Below are positions 8,129 to 16,000 of a DNA stretch of 64,000 nt, in pieces (position 1 is the stretch's first letter; each line of letters begins with the position of its first letter). The notes under the pieces were generated by a model. That model searched no databases. It saw only the letters and a list, made by a program, of their open reading frames with translations, and had not been told where the DNA came from. A program made the position numbers and the translations under genes. Source of the stretch: Solidesulfovibrio carbinolicus (GTDB lineage: Bacteria; Desulfobacterota; Desulfovibrionia; Desulfovibrionales; Desulfovibrionaceae). The stretch is taken from positions 3,162,001 through 3,226,000 of the forward strand of contig NZ_CP026538.1 of the NCBI RefSeq assembly GCF_004135975.1, read 5' to 3'.

Positions 8129-8941
8129 ATGAAGATCGCTGAAAAGATTGTGACCCTGCGCGGAAAAGAGTCGAGGACAAGCTTTGCTGCCAAGATAGGG
8201 ATAAATGCAAATACCCTTCGGAATTATGAAACCGGACTGTCTTTGCCTAATTCCGACGTCCTTTCCAAAATCTGTGCTATTACTGGCGTTGACGCTGGCT
8301 GGCTATTGCTTGATGGCATCGACACCAACAGCTTAGCAAGTGTGAGTGGCCGACAGGAGCGCATCATGATTGATATAGACGATGTTGAGACAGCTCGAGA
8401 AACGGATCAAGAGACAGACGAAGAAGTTTTAAAGCTTCCTCCGACGTCAACTATTTCAGATAACAGAGAATTGCTGGCGCAAATAAATAAACTACGTGAT
8501 GATATAGAAAATATGTATAAAACTGGCTCTTTTAGATATAAGAGTTGCATCGATTACATCAGAATAAAAGATGCTTTCGCAATACCGATTGATGCAAAGT
8601 ATGCTTCTTTTGGGGGATGGCCCGAGGCAATGGGTTATGTTTTGTTGGAATATTTGAGTATTAGAATAAAAACTATAGAGAAAGATGGCTTAGACTCTTG
8701 GAATAAAATAATAGTTATGATTCCGGCGGATGAAGAGTTAAACAAGCGAGAGCGAGAAATATTTAGAAAATTCAAGTTGACACCAACAAGCAAAGATGTT
8801 GTTGCGTGGTTTTCTAACTTTTTTGGAAAAGACACGAAATTAAAGAGAAGTAGATTCTGCCGTTTCGCTTTTGTTGCATACGCTGAAGACTATCTAGGTC
8901 AATTACCTAGGGATTTTACGAATAGCACTGGGAAGCAATAG
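8129..8941 (+). CDS. Phage repressor-like protein with N-terminal HTH
   Basis: A 270-residue protein with an XRE/cI-type helix-turn-helix in the first 65 residues (SRTSFAAKIGINANTLRNYE). It is transcribed away from the early genes, the position of the lysogeny repressor in Mu-like phages. The C-terminal 200 residues are acidic then helical and do not show the Ser-Lys peptidase motif of S24 (LexA/cI) repressors, so induction by RecA-stimulated cleavage is not expected from sequence. Bases 8340-8940 are strongly AT-rich compared with the rest of the phage, suggesting that the C-terminal half has a different origin. GGAAGGA four bases before the ATG supports the start. Confidence 0.75.
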   Translation: MKIAEKIVTLRGKESRTSFAAKIGINANTLRNYETGLSLPNSDVLSKICAITGVDAGWLLLDGIDTNSLASVSGRQERIMIDIDDVETARETDQETDEEVLKLPPTSTISDNRELLAQINKLRDDIENMYKTGSFRYKSCIDYIRIKDAFAIPIDAKYASFGGWPEAMGYVLLEYLSIRIKTIEKDGLDSWNKIIVMIPADEELNKREREIFRKFKLTPTSKDVVAWFSNFFGKDTKLKRSRFCRFAFVAYAEDYLGQLPRDFTNSTGKQ

Positions 8942-9008
8942 AGAAGATATATATTGGAGGTAGAGAGACTCAAAAGAGCGGGAAACTCGATCCGTTCCCA
9001 GGCATTTT

Positions 9009-9163
9009 CGTATCAAAATCCGCGCAAAATCCTGCCATTTTCGTGCTATTCCGTATCAAAATCTTTCATTTTGGTTTTCAGCTTCCGAAGCCCCACAAGC
9101 TAGGCCCTGCGCGGCTTCCCGGCCTTTGTCCAGCTTCTGTTGCGTGTATCAAAATGATCGTCA
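9009..9163 (-). repeat. Prophage left-end region with three putative transposase-binding repeats
   Basis: Read on the minus strand, ATTTTGATAC occurs three times in the same orientation (plus-strand positions about 9010-9019, 9053-9062 and 9146-9155), the inner two followed by CG and A-rich sequence as in MuA-type end sites. The minus strand reads TGACGATCATTTTGATACAC from 9163, and TG is the expected terminal dinucleotide. The next five host bases, 9164-9168 (CCCCG), would be the target duplication. The exact terminus is inferred. Confidence 0.55.
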
Positions 9164-10354
9164 CCCCGGTGCGGAAAGGCGATCCTTCCTTCGCTTTTCA
9201 ACGAAGACGCCGGCACCATCCCCCTCTACGAGCAAATTTATTGCCTGGCGGGGCTCACCCAGTACTACCGAGCAACGGGCGACCCAAACGTTTTGTCAGA
9301 CATTGTGAAGACCGTGAAGTTCATGGACGACACCTACTGGGATGCCGCGAAGGACAATCCTTTAAAACAAGGTTACTTCTCCCATGTACACCCAGGCACG
9401 CTAAAGCCTGAAGATGCATCCGGCCAAAATGCAAACCGAAAGAATTGGAATTCCGTGGGCGATCATCTGCCGGCCTATTTGGAAAATCTCTACCTTGGCA
9501 CCCGAGATCCTCAGTTTTTGAAACGACTGCAGCAACTGGGCGCGTTGATCGCAACCCATTTTCCCGATCCGAAAAGCCCTTTTGTGAATGAGCGTTTTTT
9601 TGCGGACTGGACGCCGGATCACGGCTACGCTTGGCAGCAAAATCGCGGTGTAATCGGCCACAATCTCAAGATAGCCTGGTGCCTCACGAGACTTTACCAC
9701 CTCACCGGAGACCGTCAGTTCTTGAAAGTGGCCCAAGAGTGCGGGGATCAGATGCTGCTTTTTGGGCAAGATGGTCGCCGCGGCGGTTGGTATGATGTCA
9801 TAGAGCGGCTCCCTGATCCAGAAACGGGACGATACGAACTGACTTGGCATGACCGCAAGGCTTGGTGGCAGCAGGAGCAGGGAATTCTCGCAAACTACAT
9901 CCTCCACGCCGAGACCGGCGACCAGAAATACCTTGCGTCGGCCCGGGCTGGAGCCGCTTTTTACAACATGGCCTTCTTGGATCGCGATGACGGAGATGTC
10001 TTCTTCGATGTGCAAGCCGACGGCACGCCATACTTGCTCGGCGATCGGGGTGACAAGGGAAGCCATTCCAAAAGTGGCTACCACAACATGGAACTCACCT
10101 ATTTCGCCCATCTTTATACGAATCTGCTGCTCAAAAAACGCCCTGTGGTCCTGCACTTTGCCCCCTGTCTGGAAGCAGGAGGAAAGACATTTCAAGTGCA
10201 ACCGATATCCCTCCCTCCAGGTCGCGTGGGCATTGCCAGCGTTACGCTGGGAGGCAAGCCATGGACAAACTTTGACGCCAAGGCCTTCACAGTTGTCTTG
10301 CCCCAATGGCAGCAACCTGAATTGCTTACCGTTACCTTGGCACCTCTCCCATAG
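9164..10354 (+). pseudogene. AGE-type sugar epimerase, 5' end removed by prophage insertion
   Basis: The frame is open from the prophage junction (a stop lies at 9155, inside the phage end) and its coding sequence starts mid-domain: SLFNEDAGTIPLYEQIYCLA then GLTQYYRATGDPNVL. It resembles the alpha/alpha barrel of the N-acylglucosamine/cellobiose 2-epimerase superfamily, including GVIGHNLKIAWCLTRLY and the KAWWQQEQGILANY motif near the active site. A C-terminal beta-rich extension of about 70 residues follows. No plausible start remains (a TTG at 9293 has no ribosome binding site), so the missing 5' part should lie beyond the other prophage end. It heads the operon continuing to 23181; the next gene starts 24 bases after its stop. 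Confidence 0.75.
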
Positions 10355-10378
10355 TGGCCAATATACTCTTTCTGAATT

Positions 10379-12643
10379 ATGAAATTGATCAATCTAGAAC
10401 ATGATGAGTGGCCACGATTTGGGGTGCTGTGGGCCATGCTCGCCCTTCTTGCAGTGGGCTATGCGATCGGCTGGAGCGCCGTGCATTCGATGCTGGTCAA
10501 GCGTTTGGGCATAGAATATCTGCCATACACATACATTGGCATCAGTTTGCTCGGAGTAGTCGGCAGCTCGATTTATCTTTCCTTCGCCGACGCGGTTCGG
10601 AGGGATCGCCTGCTGATCTGGTTTTGCGGCCTGACCGGACTGGCTCTGTTGGCTTCACGCTTATTGGTCACCGCCCGACCCGATGCCGAGCCCAACGCCA
10701 CGCCTTCACTGGCGCTCTTTTTCGCGGCTGTTTTTTTTGCCCAGGGAGTCGGCAACGCGACCCTCGGCACACAGGTGTGGACCATTGTCAACGATCTCCT
10801 GCGCCCTTCACAAGGCCGTAGGATTTATCCAATGCTGGGCACGGCGGGAACGATAGGCGGCATCGCCGGGGGCGCTTCGATACACTTCCTGGCCGAACGC
10901 TTCGGCACTGCGAACCTGATAGTGCTTTGGGCATTTGCCATTCTGGCCATCATCCCGATGACCTTGTTCGTACGGGCGCGTTTCGGCGGGGAATTACGAG
11001 GCTTGCGGCCAAATCATCTTGCCAAGAAAGCCCACTCTGAACGTCTCGGCGAAGGGGTACGTTTTTTCCTTTCCTCCAGGATGGCCAGAACCCTTGGCGT
11101 CGTCGCCTTGCTTTTCTGGATCGTTGGCTCCATAGCGGACTTCCAATACACCAGAATCATGAACAACACATTCACCGATGAGGCGTCTCTGGCAGGATAC
11201 TACGGAATTTATGGAATGCTCATCAATGCCAGCGGCCTTGTGGTGCAATTTTTTTGCAGCGCGTATTTAATTCGCCGGATCGGTGTCGGCCGAGGTTTCC
11301 TGGCCCTTCCTGCGACGGCCCTGGGAGGGTTTGCCCTGGTTGGAGCATCCTTCACCTTCTGGCCAGGCTTGGTGCTGCGCTACGCATGGGACATGGTAGG
11401 GATGACCGTCCAGGGCAATTCCTATCAACTCGCCCTCAATGCCATCCCTTCCAATTTACGCGGGCGGATGCGAGGCCTGCTTGACGGGGTGATCAATCCC
11501 CTCGGCGGGGTTTTCGGCGGACTCCTCATCCTTGGCTTGCACTTCTTTTTCGATCACCGTCTTGAAACAGGATGGAATGATCCCGTCACCTTGTCCGGCA
11601 TGGTTCTTACTGTGGCCTGGATTTTCTTCGTGCTCAGCGCCAGGGAAAGCTATTTCAGCCTGCTAGAAAACAACATGAAATCCAATGAGCGCCGGACAGT
11701 CTTGGATGCGATTGAAAGCCTGGAGGAGCCTGGAAGCCAACGGGCTGCTGAACTCCTCGATCTTGCGGCAACAAGCCAAGATCCTGAGATTCGCGCCAGT
11801 GTCGCCCGCACCAGAGGAGGAAGCCGCGACCAGTATGCCTTGGCCGGCCTCCTCCAATCCGTCCACGACGAGAACTATCGGGTTCGCTTGGCGGCTGTGC
11901 GATCCCTGGCCCGGTTCCCCGCCGGCATCCCCGGGCCTGCCCAAACCGAGATTGACCGGCTGCTTGAATCTGATCCAGAGCCCCAGGTGCGAGCCGCAGC
12001 CTTCCAAGCTCTTCTGGCAGGGCATTGCGCCGGGGAAGCCCGTTCGTTAGCCGACAAGTGGCTTGGCCATACGGATCCTCGTATCCGCGCTCATGCCGTT
12101 GAAGCCGTCGGGAGGACGAACTGGGACCATCGCCCACTTCTGGCTCCCTTGCTGTCCGATCCAGCCCCACTGGTGCGGGCCTGGGCCGCACGGGTTTTGC
12201 TGCGCGAGGAAACGACCCGGGAACAAGCAACACAAGTGCTTGCCCTTGTGCTGGAAGATGTCGCAGCCGGAACAGATGCCCATGAGCTTGCTTTGGCGAC
12301 CCTTCATGGCAGCGGGCCAATGCCTGCGATACAACTCCCCAGCCATATCATGGGTTCACACGATCCCGCCGTGCGCGTTCTCGCTTTGGCGTTAAGCCTT
12401 GAACAGACGGATGCCACGGCGGCGAAAACGTTGCACGAAATTTTCAACATCCTTGCCGATCCCGATAATACAGAACGGTTGCGAGCCGGTCTTGTGCCGT
12501 ATTTGCCCGACTTCTCAGAACGTGTAGCGGATGCCATCCTTATGGGCTGCGCTATGTTGGACCCGGCTCGACGCAAGCTTGTCTCCCACCTCCTGACCGA
12601 GTGGCATCAGGTGTTGGAAACCCGGACCCAAGGCGTCCCATGA
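10379..12643 (+). CDS. Nucleotide-translocase-like MFS protein fused to HEAT repeats
   Basis: A 754-residue membrane protein. Residues 1 to about 430 contain around 12 hydrophobic segments resembling the MFS/Npt-type (ATP/ADP translocase-like) fold, including the loop ASRLLVTARP and the segment VWTIVNDLLRPSQGRRIYPM. Residues about 440-750 are cytoplasmic-looking helical repeats of HEAT type (DPEIRASVARTRGG, DENYRVRLAAVRSLARFP, DPEPQVRAAAFQALL, DPRIRAHAVEAVG, DPAPLVRAWAARVLL). The transported substrate cannot be read from sequence; such MFS-HEAT fusions lack the defining nucleotide-exchange evidence. It follows the epimerase remnant by 24 bases and overlaps the ankyrin gene by four. Confidence 0.75.
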   Translation: MKLINLEHDEWPRFGVLWAMLALLAVGYAIGWSAVHSMLVKRLGIEYLPYTYIGISLLGVVGSSIYLSFADAVRRDRLLIWFCGLTGLALLASRLLVTARPDAEPNATPSLALFFAAVFFAQGVGNATLGTQVWTIVNDLLRPSQGRRIYPMLGTAGTIGGIAGGASIHFLAERFGTANLIVLWAFAILAIIPMTLFVRARFGGELRGLRPNHLAKKAHSERLGEGVRFFLSSRMARTLGVVALLFWIVGSIADFQYTRIMNNTFTDEASLAGYYGIYGMLINASGLVVQFFCSAYLIRRIGVGRGFLALPATALGGFALVGASFTFWPGLVLRYAWDMVGMTVQGNSYQLALNAIPSNLRGRMRGLLDGVINPLGGVFGGLLILGLHFFFDHRLETGWNDPVTLSGMVLTVAWIFFVLSARESYFSLLENNMKSNERRTVLDAIESLEEPGSQRAAELLDLAATSQDPEIRASVARTRGGSRDQYALAGLLQSVHDENYRVRLAAVRSLARFPAGIPGPAQTEIDRLLESDPEPQVRAAAFQALLAGHCAGEARSLADKWLGHTDPRIRAHAVEAVGRTNWDHRPLLAPLLSDPAPLVRAWAARVLLREETTREQATQVLALVLEDVAAGTDAHELALATLHGSGPMPAIQLPSHIMGSHDPAVRVLALALSLEQTDATAAKTLHEIFNILADPDNTERLRAGLVPYLPDFSERVADAILMGCAMLDPARRKLVSHLLTEWHQVLETRTQGVP

Positions 12644-13911
12644 AAAGATTGTCCTGGCTCTGGTTGGCGCCGCTGCTGTTGGGCCTCTCGGTCGCCAGCC
12701 CGGCCCCCGCCGAGCACACGACGTCGGGCACAAGACTTGTCCGTCTTGGCGACCTGGACGCCTTGAACGCTTGGCTGGAGCATGGATCGAGCGACCCCAA
12801 CCAGGCCGATGACGACGGCTGGACTCCGTTGCTGGCGGCGGCGGCCAGGGGCCGGGCCGACATGGTGGCGCTCTTGCTCAAGCATCCAGGCCACCCGTCT
12901 GATCCGGGAGTTCGCTTTGCCCCCTCGCAGGCCCTTGCGGTGCATCTGGCCGCCCAATCTGGGGATGTGGCTTCCGTGGCTCTTTTGCTCGATGCCCGCC
13001 CGGGCGATCTGGAGGAAAAACTCCCTGTCAACGGCCACACGCCGCTTCTTCAGGCTGTTTTTTACAATCGGACGGCGCTGACAAAAATGCTGCTTGATCG
13101 GGGGGCCGACACTGCGGCCACCACGCTGCGTGGTCTTTCGGCTCTCGCCTTGGCCAGGCAATTTGGCAACAGCGAGTTGATCGGCCTGTTGGAGACGAGG
13201 CCTCCTGCTGAGGAGGCCGTGGCCAAGGACTATGCCGACAATCTGGCCCGAATTCGTGAGCATCCGGCCTCCGGAGAAGAAGCCGCCCAGGCTGCCGTCG
13301 ATGCTGCCGCGTCGGCCATTGCCATGGCCCTTGTCGAGGCTGGACGCCAAGGCACTCCGCCCGAGGAGTTATTGATGCGTCTGCAGCAATTGCTTGACGC
13401 CTGCCAAGTGAACCGCCTGGCAGGAGACCTGCGGCAACCGCTTCTCGTGATTGCCGTGACCGGCGGCAACGCCGAACCCCATCCTGAAAATGCCAGGAGC
13501 TTTCGGACGCTCCTCGTTAAAAGTCTTCTCGCCCGGGGAGCTGATCCGCTGCAAAAGGAAAAACATCCGATGGGCACCCAGTCCATCACACGCGCCGCAG
13601 CTTTCGGGCACGTCACCTCCTTGCGCGAAATGGCCGCAAGTCTTGAGCCGCATCGACTGAAAGCCGCGCTCAACGAAGTTCCTGCCGTGAACGGGTACAC
13701 CACCCTGCATGATGCCGTCGTACGCGCAGGCACTGCGGCCGACCCCTCGGGATATTTGGAAACCATCCGCTGGGCCCGGCTCCACGGCTCTCGCGATGAC
13801 CTCGAAGATTTCAACGGACTTACCCCAAGAGACCATGCCGAAGCCCTGGCGGACCCCGTCCGTCGCACTTTGGTCATGGAGGCGATGGGAAGCCCTGGCG
13901 GGCAGCCCTGA
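12640..13911 (+). CDS. Exported ankyrin-repeat protein
   Basis: A 423-residue protein. Start at 12640, where ATGA overlaps the stop of the transporter gene. Residues 1-24 form a signal peptide (MKRLSWLWLAPLLLGLSVAS, cleavage after APA), so the protein is probably periplasmic. Ankyrin repeats cover residues about 35-190 (DDDGWTPLLAAAARGRADM, NGHTPLLQAVFYNRTALTKM, LRGLSALALARQFGNSELI) and resume near residues 280-410 (TQSITRAAAFGHVTSL, NGYTTLHDAVVRAG). The middle is Ala-rich helix. The role is presumably protein binding in the periplasm; partners are unknown. Confidence 0.8.
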   Translation: MKRLSWLWLAPLLLGLSVASPAPAEHTTSGTRLVRLGDLDALNAWLEHGSSDPNQADDDGWTPLLAAAARGRADMVALLLKHPGHPSDPGVRFAPSQALAVHLAAQSGDVASVALLLDARPGDLEEKLPVNGHTPLLQAVFYNRTALTKMLLDRGADTAATTLRGLSALALARQFGNSELIGLLETRPPAEEAVAKDYADNLARIREHPASGEEAAQAAVDAAASAIAMALVEAGRQGTPPEELLMRLQQLLDACQVNRLAGDLRQPLLVIAVTGGNAEPHPENARSFRTLLVKSLLARGADPLQKEKHPMGTQSITRAAAFGHVTSLREMAASLEPHRLKAALNEVPAVNGYTTLHDAVVRAGTAADPSGYLETIRWARLHGSRDDLEDFNGLTPRDHAEALADPVRRTLVMEAMGSPGGQP

Positions 13912-14043
13912 ACAACGACGCAGCCAACGGCAACCCGCCATCAAAAGAGCATTACCGCTCCGGAATTTCAGTTCATTGCCATACTGTTTTCAATACTACC
14001 ATTGCCTGCGCTCTTTTTCTCCTGCTAAAACCAATCCGCAGGC

Positions 14044-14073
14044 TTGACAAGACAGGGCGCAACTTGGGATAAA
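14044..14073 (+). promoter_or_regulatory. Sigma-70-type promoter before the STAS gene
   Basis: TTGACA at 14044-14049 and GATAAA at 14068-14073 are 18 bases apart. The region 13912-14095 is the largest gap inside the operon and AT-rich near 13970-14010. The start codon of the STAS gene lies 22 bases beyond the -10 box. An internal promoter here would let the regulatory half of the operon be expressed even with the upstream epimerase gene cut. Confidence 0.5.
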
Positions 14074-14095
14074 GTGACGTAAGAAAGGGTCATGC

Positions 14096-14446
14096 ATGTC
14101 TGGATCAAAACCGCTCCAAGAAACCGTCCGCAACGATTGCCTGCTTATCGCCCTCCAAGGCAAGCTGGATGCCTCCACCACGCCCGGTCTCCAACAGCAG
14201 CTTTGCGACAAGCTACGCTGCGGGCAGAAGTTCTTAGCATTGGATTTTTCCGCTGTTTCCTACTTGGCCAGCAGCGGACTGCGGATGCTGTTGGTGCTCT
14301 CCCAACTGGCTGGATCGCTTGAAGGTCGTATCGTCTTGTGCGGGATGGACCAAACCATGCGGGATATGCTGACAATATCGGGGTTTGCTCCGTATTTCCC
14401 GCAAGCCCAGAACACGGAGGAAGCCTTTCGGCTGCTGGAAACATGA
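14096..14446 (+). CDS. STAS-domain anti-sigma factor antagonist (first copy)
   Basis: A 116-residue single STAS domain of the SpoIIAA/RsbV family. The phosphorylation loop is LDFSAVSYLASSGLRMLL with the conserved serine pair at residues 59-60. In partner-switching systems the unphosphorylated form releases a target by binding an RsbW-type kinase, and a PP2C phosphatase restores that form. Both enzyme activities are encoded together at 16945-19329. AAGAAAGGG upstream of the ATG at 14096 supports the start. It overlaps the next gene by four bases. Confidence 0.9.
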   Translation: MSGSKPLQETVRNDCLLIALQGKLDASTTPGLQQQLCDKLRCGQKFLALDFSAVSYLASSGLRMLLVLSQLAGSLEGRIVLCGMDQTMRDMLTISGFAPYFPQAQNTEEAFRLLET

Positions 14447-15972
14447 AACACCTGCCCTTAGCCCTGCTGCTGCTCTTTGTCGCGCTGCATCTGCACGCTG
14501 CGGATATCCCAACGGCGCAGATCATTGGCACAATCCATGATACGCGCACGGCATGGAATCCTTTTCATTCCTCCAATGACATGCAGTTGCAAAGCGACGG
14601 AACATTCGTTGCAAAACTCAACCTGCATACCTCGGGGGGACGCAACCGCGACGGCATTTATTCCATGCGCTTCGTCAAAGGACGCGAACTTCGGGACACG
14701 TTCAAGCGCGGCCCGGCAGCGGGAAAACTGGTCTCAGGCCCTGATTCAACCCAGGCGGGGAACATCCACTTTCGGATTCCAGCCGACGGTGTTTACACCA
14801 TCACCTTCGATCCCGCCAAGCATGGTTACAGCATTTCTCCACCAGTTGAGGAAATTGATGCTGTCCGGTCATTGCAAATTAATGGATTCGTCCATGATCG
14901 CCAGGGCTTGGTCGAATGCGACGACGGACGACGAACCCGCCCGGCAGAAATATGGGATGAATGGGTGCCCTCCCATGAATTCACTCGTCGCCCGGATGGT
15001 TCGTGGGTTATTGACTTGCGCCTCTCCGCCACTGGAGGACACGAAAAAAACGGTGTCTATCAGTGCCTTCTTTCGGCCAACAATATTTCCGACTGGGGGT
15101 ATGCCGCGATCCTTGGAAAGCCTGGACAGTTGGCTGGCGGCAACGGATACGACAGCCGTGTCGGCCATGCTTTCGAGACGGCCATCGTTTTCCAGGTCTC
15201 ACGCGAACAAAACTACCGCATGACGGTATGGCCGGAGGAGTACCGTTTTGAAATATCGCCTCCGGTCAAGTTTTTCCAACTCCAAGAGTTCGATGTCGCA
15301 GGCAATGTGGTTCCCGAGCCCTGGAATCCCAAGCATCCCGCGCATTCGATGAAACGCGAGACCGATGGTCGATGGACCAAGGTTCTTGACCTCTCCACCG
15401 AAGGCGGGTGGGACGGACGAGGACTGTACTCGATGAATTTCTCCATTGATGGCGATTGGGCTCTCGACAGCATCGGCATGGGTGGCGAATGGGGACGCAC
15501 TTGGCACTCGGCCCCCCAGGCAACAAACATCGTATTCCGCGTCAAATCCAACGGCCCTCATACCGTCACCTTGCATCCAACGAACGGCGTCTTTGACATC
15601 ACCCCCGAGGTTGTTCCCCTGACCAAGATCGAAAACCTGCAACTCAGCGGCGACTTCGAGGTGTACGCTTCCGACGGATCTGGCGGCTGGAACGCTTTTG
15701 ACCCCATGCACGATATGACCATGGAATCACCCGGCATTTTTACAAAAGACATTCGCCTCACAGGGGGGCGCGCCTACTCGTATAAATACTCGGCCAATCG
15801 CTTGGGCTGGGCTATCCCGCTGGTGGATTATCCCTACGACGGCTATGCCCGCCTCGCCACCCACGGCAACCCCCCGCCCATGCGTTATGACTGTCCCCGC
15901 GACGGCATTTATCGTTTCCGGGCCGACACCATCACCGGGGCCTACCACGTCGAGCTTGTCAAACACTTATAG
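14443..15972 (+). CDS. Secreted protein of four tandem beta-sandwich modules
   Basis: A 509-residue protein with a signal peptide (MKHLPLALLLLFVALHLHA). The mature part is four modules of about 110-130 residues, each with the same plan: an opening hydrophobic strand (AQIIGTIHDT, LQINGFVHD, LQEFDVAGNV, LQLSGDFEVY), a WNPFH/WVPSHEF/WNPKHPAH/WNAFDPMH-like motif, D-G-F/W then a Leu-rich strand (FVAKLNLHTSGG, WVIDLRLSATGG, WTKVLDLSTEGG, FTKDIRLTGG), YSMRF/YSMNF, and a final strand of type YTITFDPAKHGYSISP. This is like SusE/SusF or CBM48-type Ig-like folds, so glucan binding is a reasonable guess given the GlgX neighbour. ATGA overlap with the STAS gene. Confidence 0.7.
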   Translation: MKHLPLALLLLFVALHLHAADIPTAQIIGTIHDTRTAWNPFHSSNDMQLQSDGTFVAKLNLHTSGGRNRDGIYSMRFVKGRELRDTFKRGPAAGKLVSGPDSTQAGNIHFRIPADGVYTITFDPAKHGYSISPPVEEIDAVRSLQINGFVHDRQGLVECDDGRRTRPAEIWDEWVPSHEFTRRPDGSWVIDLRLSATGGHEKNGVYQCLLSANNISDWGYAAILGKPGQLAGGNGYDSRVGHAFETAIVFQVSREQNYRMTVWPEEYRFEISPPVKFFQLQEFDVAGNVVPEPWNPKHPAHSMKRETDGRWTKVLDLSTEGGWDGRGLYSMNFSIDGDWALDSIGMGGEWGRTWHSAPQATNIVFRVKSNGPHTVTLHPTNGVFDITPEVVPLTKIENLQLSGDFEVYASDGSGGWNAFDPMHDMTMESPGIFTKDIRLTGGRAYSYKYSANRLGWAIPLVDYPYDGYARLATHGNPPPMRYDCPRDGIYRFRADTITGAYHVELVKHL

Positions 15973-16000
15973 TTGCAAAAAGACAAAGGAGAAAACCAAC

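Larger units (their letters stand above)
1..9163 (-). mobile_element. Mu-like transposable prophage, left (early) part, running off the window
   Basis: Gene order on the minus strand is that of a Mu-type phage: divergent repressor, small early regulators, DDE transposase A, ATPase B, accessory early genes, GemA (gp16), Mor, protease I and major head protein T. Three copies of a TTTTGATAC-type motif near 9009-9156 look like transposase end-binding sites, and host coding sequence resumes just beyond. The best terminus is the TG dinucleotide at 9163-9162 read on the minus strand. Lysis, terminase and portal genes are not present between Mor and I. The right end lies outside the window. Confidence 0.9.

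Noticed and set aside
9293-9295. TTG at 9293 as a real start of the epimerase
   Set aside because: The frame codes recognisable epimerase sequence upstream of this codon back to the phage junction and there is no ribosome binding site.
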